Below, piece by piece: positions 6,176 to 7,566 of a DNA stretch of 7,566 bases. Position numbers and translations under genes: made by a program. Position 1 is the stretch's first letter, and each line of letters begins with the position of its first letter. The DNA comes from Fluviibacter sp041311015 (GTDB lineage Bacteria > Pseudomonadota > Gammaproteobacteria > Burkholderiales > Rhodocyclaceae). The notes beneath the pieces were generated by a model. It saw only the letters and a list, made by a program, of their open reading frames with translations, had not been told where the DNA came from and made no database searches. The stretch spans positions 1 to 7,566 of the forward strand of contig JBFYKG010000068.1 in assembly GCA_041311015.1 (NCBI GenBank), given 5' to 3'.

Positions 6176-7566
6176 GTGACCGACCCGAAGAACGACATTG
6201 TTGACCGATACCCCAGATTGTCTGCGCTCGCGCGCCGGACAAGCGGGGTTTTGCGTCGAATCAATGCCGCGCCGCGCTGGGTACTGTGGCTTAAGGCATC
6301 TTTGTTAGTAGGCGGTTTACTCATGGGCGTGTTTTATCTGATGCCGCATATACAGCCGTTGATGCTGTCCCGGGAATTGGTGGTTGGTACGCGTGAAACT
6401 CCAACCAGCTTCATGCGAGAAAAGACAACCGATGCGGATGGCAAGCCGATTATTCTGGAAAGCGGATTTGATCATGACCTCGTAGAGGCATTTGCCAAAT
6501 CCATGGGTAAATCCGTACGATTTGTAGTGGCGGAAAACGCGGAAGCACTGCACCGCCTAGTAGAACGTGGCGAAGTGCACATGGCTGCTGCCTGGTTTAC
6601 AAAACGCTTTGTCGAAGCCCCCAGCACCCGTAATTTAACCGGGGCTGATGATGAACAAACACCCCAAGGCTCCCTATTACGCGCCTCTGCGCCCTATGCC
6701 CAGGATTCATTGGTTCTGGTTCAGCCAGATGACGTTACGCCGCTCGAATCAATTAAACAGCTTCACAAGATTGAAATACATGCACTCAAAGCCAGCGGGA
6801 ATTCGCTATGGCTAGGCCAGCTTGAGCGACAGAAAATTATTCCTCAACTAGAAACCCACCCGGATTGGAGCGAGCTTCATCTGCTCAAAGCAGTTTCCGA
6901 ACGTAAAATTGCGCGGGTCATTGTGCCGCGTTCGGTTTTTAGAATTGGTATCAATTACTACCCGGGCATCGACTCATCTCTAGCAGTAGGTGATATCGAA
7001 GATATTGTGTGGGCCTTTCCCAAACGGGGTGGCGATGCCCTTGTACTTCAGGCCAACAAATTTCTGGCAACCGCCGAACAGGATGGGACGATAAGACAGC
7101 TTCGCGATCGTTATTTTGGCGCGGTAGAGCGTTTGCAGGAAGCTGATCGCAGCGTGTTTATGACCCGGATGAAAACCCGTTTGCCACAGTACCTGCCGCA
7201 ATTCAAACGGGCACAGCTGGCCAGCGGCTACGATTGGCGACTGCTCGCCGCGCTGGCTTACCAGGAGTCTCATTGGGATGGCTCACTCGTCAGCCCCACC
7301 GGCGTCCGCGGATTAATGATGCTGACCGGAGATACGGCAGATCGCCTCGGCGTTAAAAACCGGCTGGATCCTTATGAAAGCATCATGGGCGGCGCCCGCT
7401 ACCTGGATATGTTGCGTGATGAAATCCCGCCTACGGTGCCCGAACCCGACAGAACATGGATGGCGATTGCCTCCTATAACGTTGGACCGGCACAGATCAA
7501 CGCGGCCCGCAGCATGGCCAAGAGTCAGAAACTAAATCCAGACTCATGGGCAGACATCAAAAAAAC
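6176..7566 (+). CDS. mltF: MltF-like membrane-bound lytic transglycosylase (3' end outside window)
   Basis: The enzyme cuts the glycan strands of peptidoglycan, leaving 1,6-anhydro-muramic acid ends. From the GTG at 6176 there are 463 codons to the edge. A 34-residue polar tail is followed by a membrane anchor (about 35-56, WVLWLKASLLVGGLLMGVFY). A family 3 solute-binding-like domain runs from VVGTRETPTSF (about 69) to about 320 and, in known MltF, tunes activity. The transglycosylase domain then has DWRLLAALAYQESHWD with catalytic Glu364 (codon 7265-7267), SPTGVRGLMMLTGDTA, GGARYLDML, ASYNVGPAQI and NPDSWADIKK, closely matching E. coli MltF. About 100 residues should be missing on the right. 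The start is uncertain: the frame is open back to 6125, no ATG occurs before 6323 (inside the anchor), TTG codons at 6218, 6251 and 6302 are alternatives, and the AGGGA at 6158-6162 is rather far from the GTG. Confidence 0.93.
   Translation, partial: MTDPKNDIVDRYPRLSALARRTSGVLRRINAAPRWVLWLKASLLVGGLLMGVFYLMPHIQPLMLSRELVVGTRETPTSFMREKTTDADGKPIILESGFDHDLVEAFAKSMGKSVRFVVAENAEALHRLVERGEVHMAAAWFTKRFVEAPSTRNLTGADDEQTPQGSLLRASAPYAQDSLVLVQPDDVTPLESIKQLHKIEIHALKASGNSLWLGQLERQKIIPQLETHPDWSELHLLKAVSERKIARVIVPRSVFRIGINYYPGIDSSLAVGDIEDIVWAFPKRGGDALVLQANKFLATAEQDGTIRQLRDRYFGAVERLQEADRSVFMTRMKTRLPQYLPQFKRAQLASGYDWRLLAALAYQESHWDGSLVSPTGVRGLMMLTGDTADRLGVKNRLDPYESIMGGARYLDMLRDEIPPTVPEPDRTWMAIASYNVGPAQINAARSMAKSQKLNPDSWADIKK

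Overview
The window reads as an ordinary chromosomal stretch of a proteobacterium, most likely a gammaproteobacterium. It carries an EmrA-type adaptor, a NodT-type outer-membrane channel, an MltF-type lytic transglycosylase and a tRNA-Ser with an encoded CCA end. Base composition is moderately GC-rich by eye. I cannot name a genus, and I saw no insertion sequence, phage gene, CRISPR array or integrase.

Left part, minus strand (1-4698): five genes packed head to tail. Reading in the transcribed direction they are a UDP-glucuronate 4-epimerase-like sugar-nucleotide epimerase, an acetate kinase whose ATG follows the epimerase stop with no gap, a 71-base gap, then a MarR-family regulator, an outer-membrane efflux lipoprotein and the first 150 codons of an EmrA/HlyD adaptor that runs off the left edge. 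The last three have the order regulator - outer-membrane channel - adaptor, as in emrRCAB-type multidrug efflux operons, so an EmrB-like major facilitator pump is expected just outside the window. A perfect 8+2+8 inverted repeat sits between the -35 and -10 of the likely marR promoter, which fits autorepression of the efflux operon.

Middle part (4687-5939): a short divergent intergenic region, with overlapping -10 hexamers on the two strands, separates the epimerase from a plus-strand pair. That pair is a DUF3313-like lipoprotein and an exported small cupin, 24 bases apart (18 if the cupin uses its upstream ATG). Both proteins should act outside the cytoplasm.

Right part (5940-7566): a strong two-way hairpin terminator lies between the cupin gene and a minus-strand tRNA-Ser(CGA). 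The tRNA has its own extended -10 promoter. To the right, on the plus strand, is a 3'-truncated mltF-like gene: membrane anchor, solute-binding-like domain, and lytic transglycosylase domain with its catalytic Glu.

I found no clearly new system. The points most worth a second look are the leaderless-looking marR promoter with its embedded operator, the epimerase-acetate kinase coupling without pta, a His-to-Leu change in an acetate kinase signature, and the symmetric divergent promoter.
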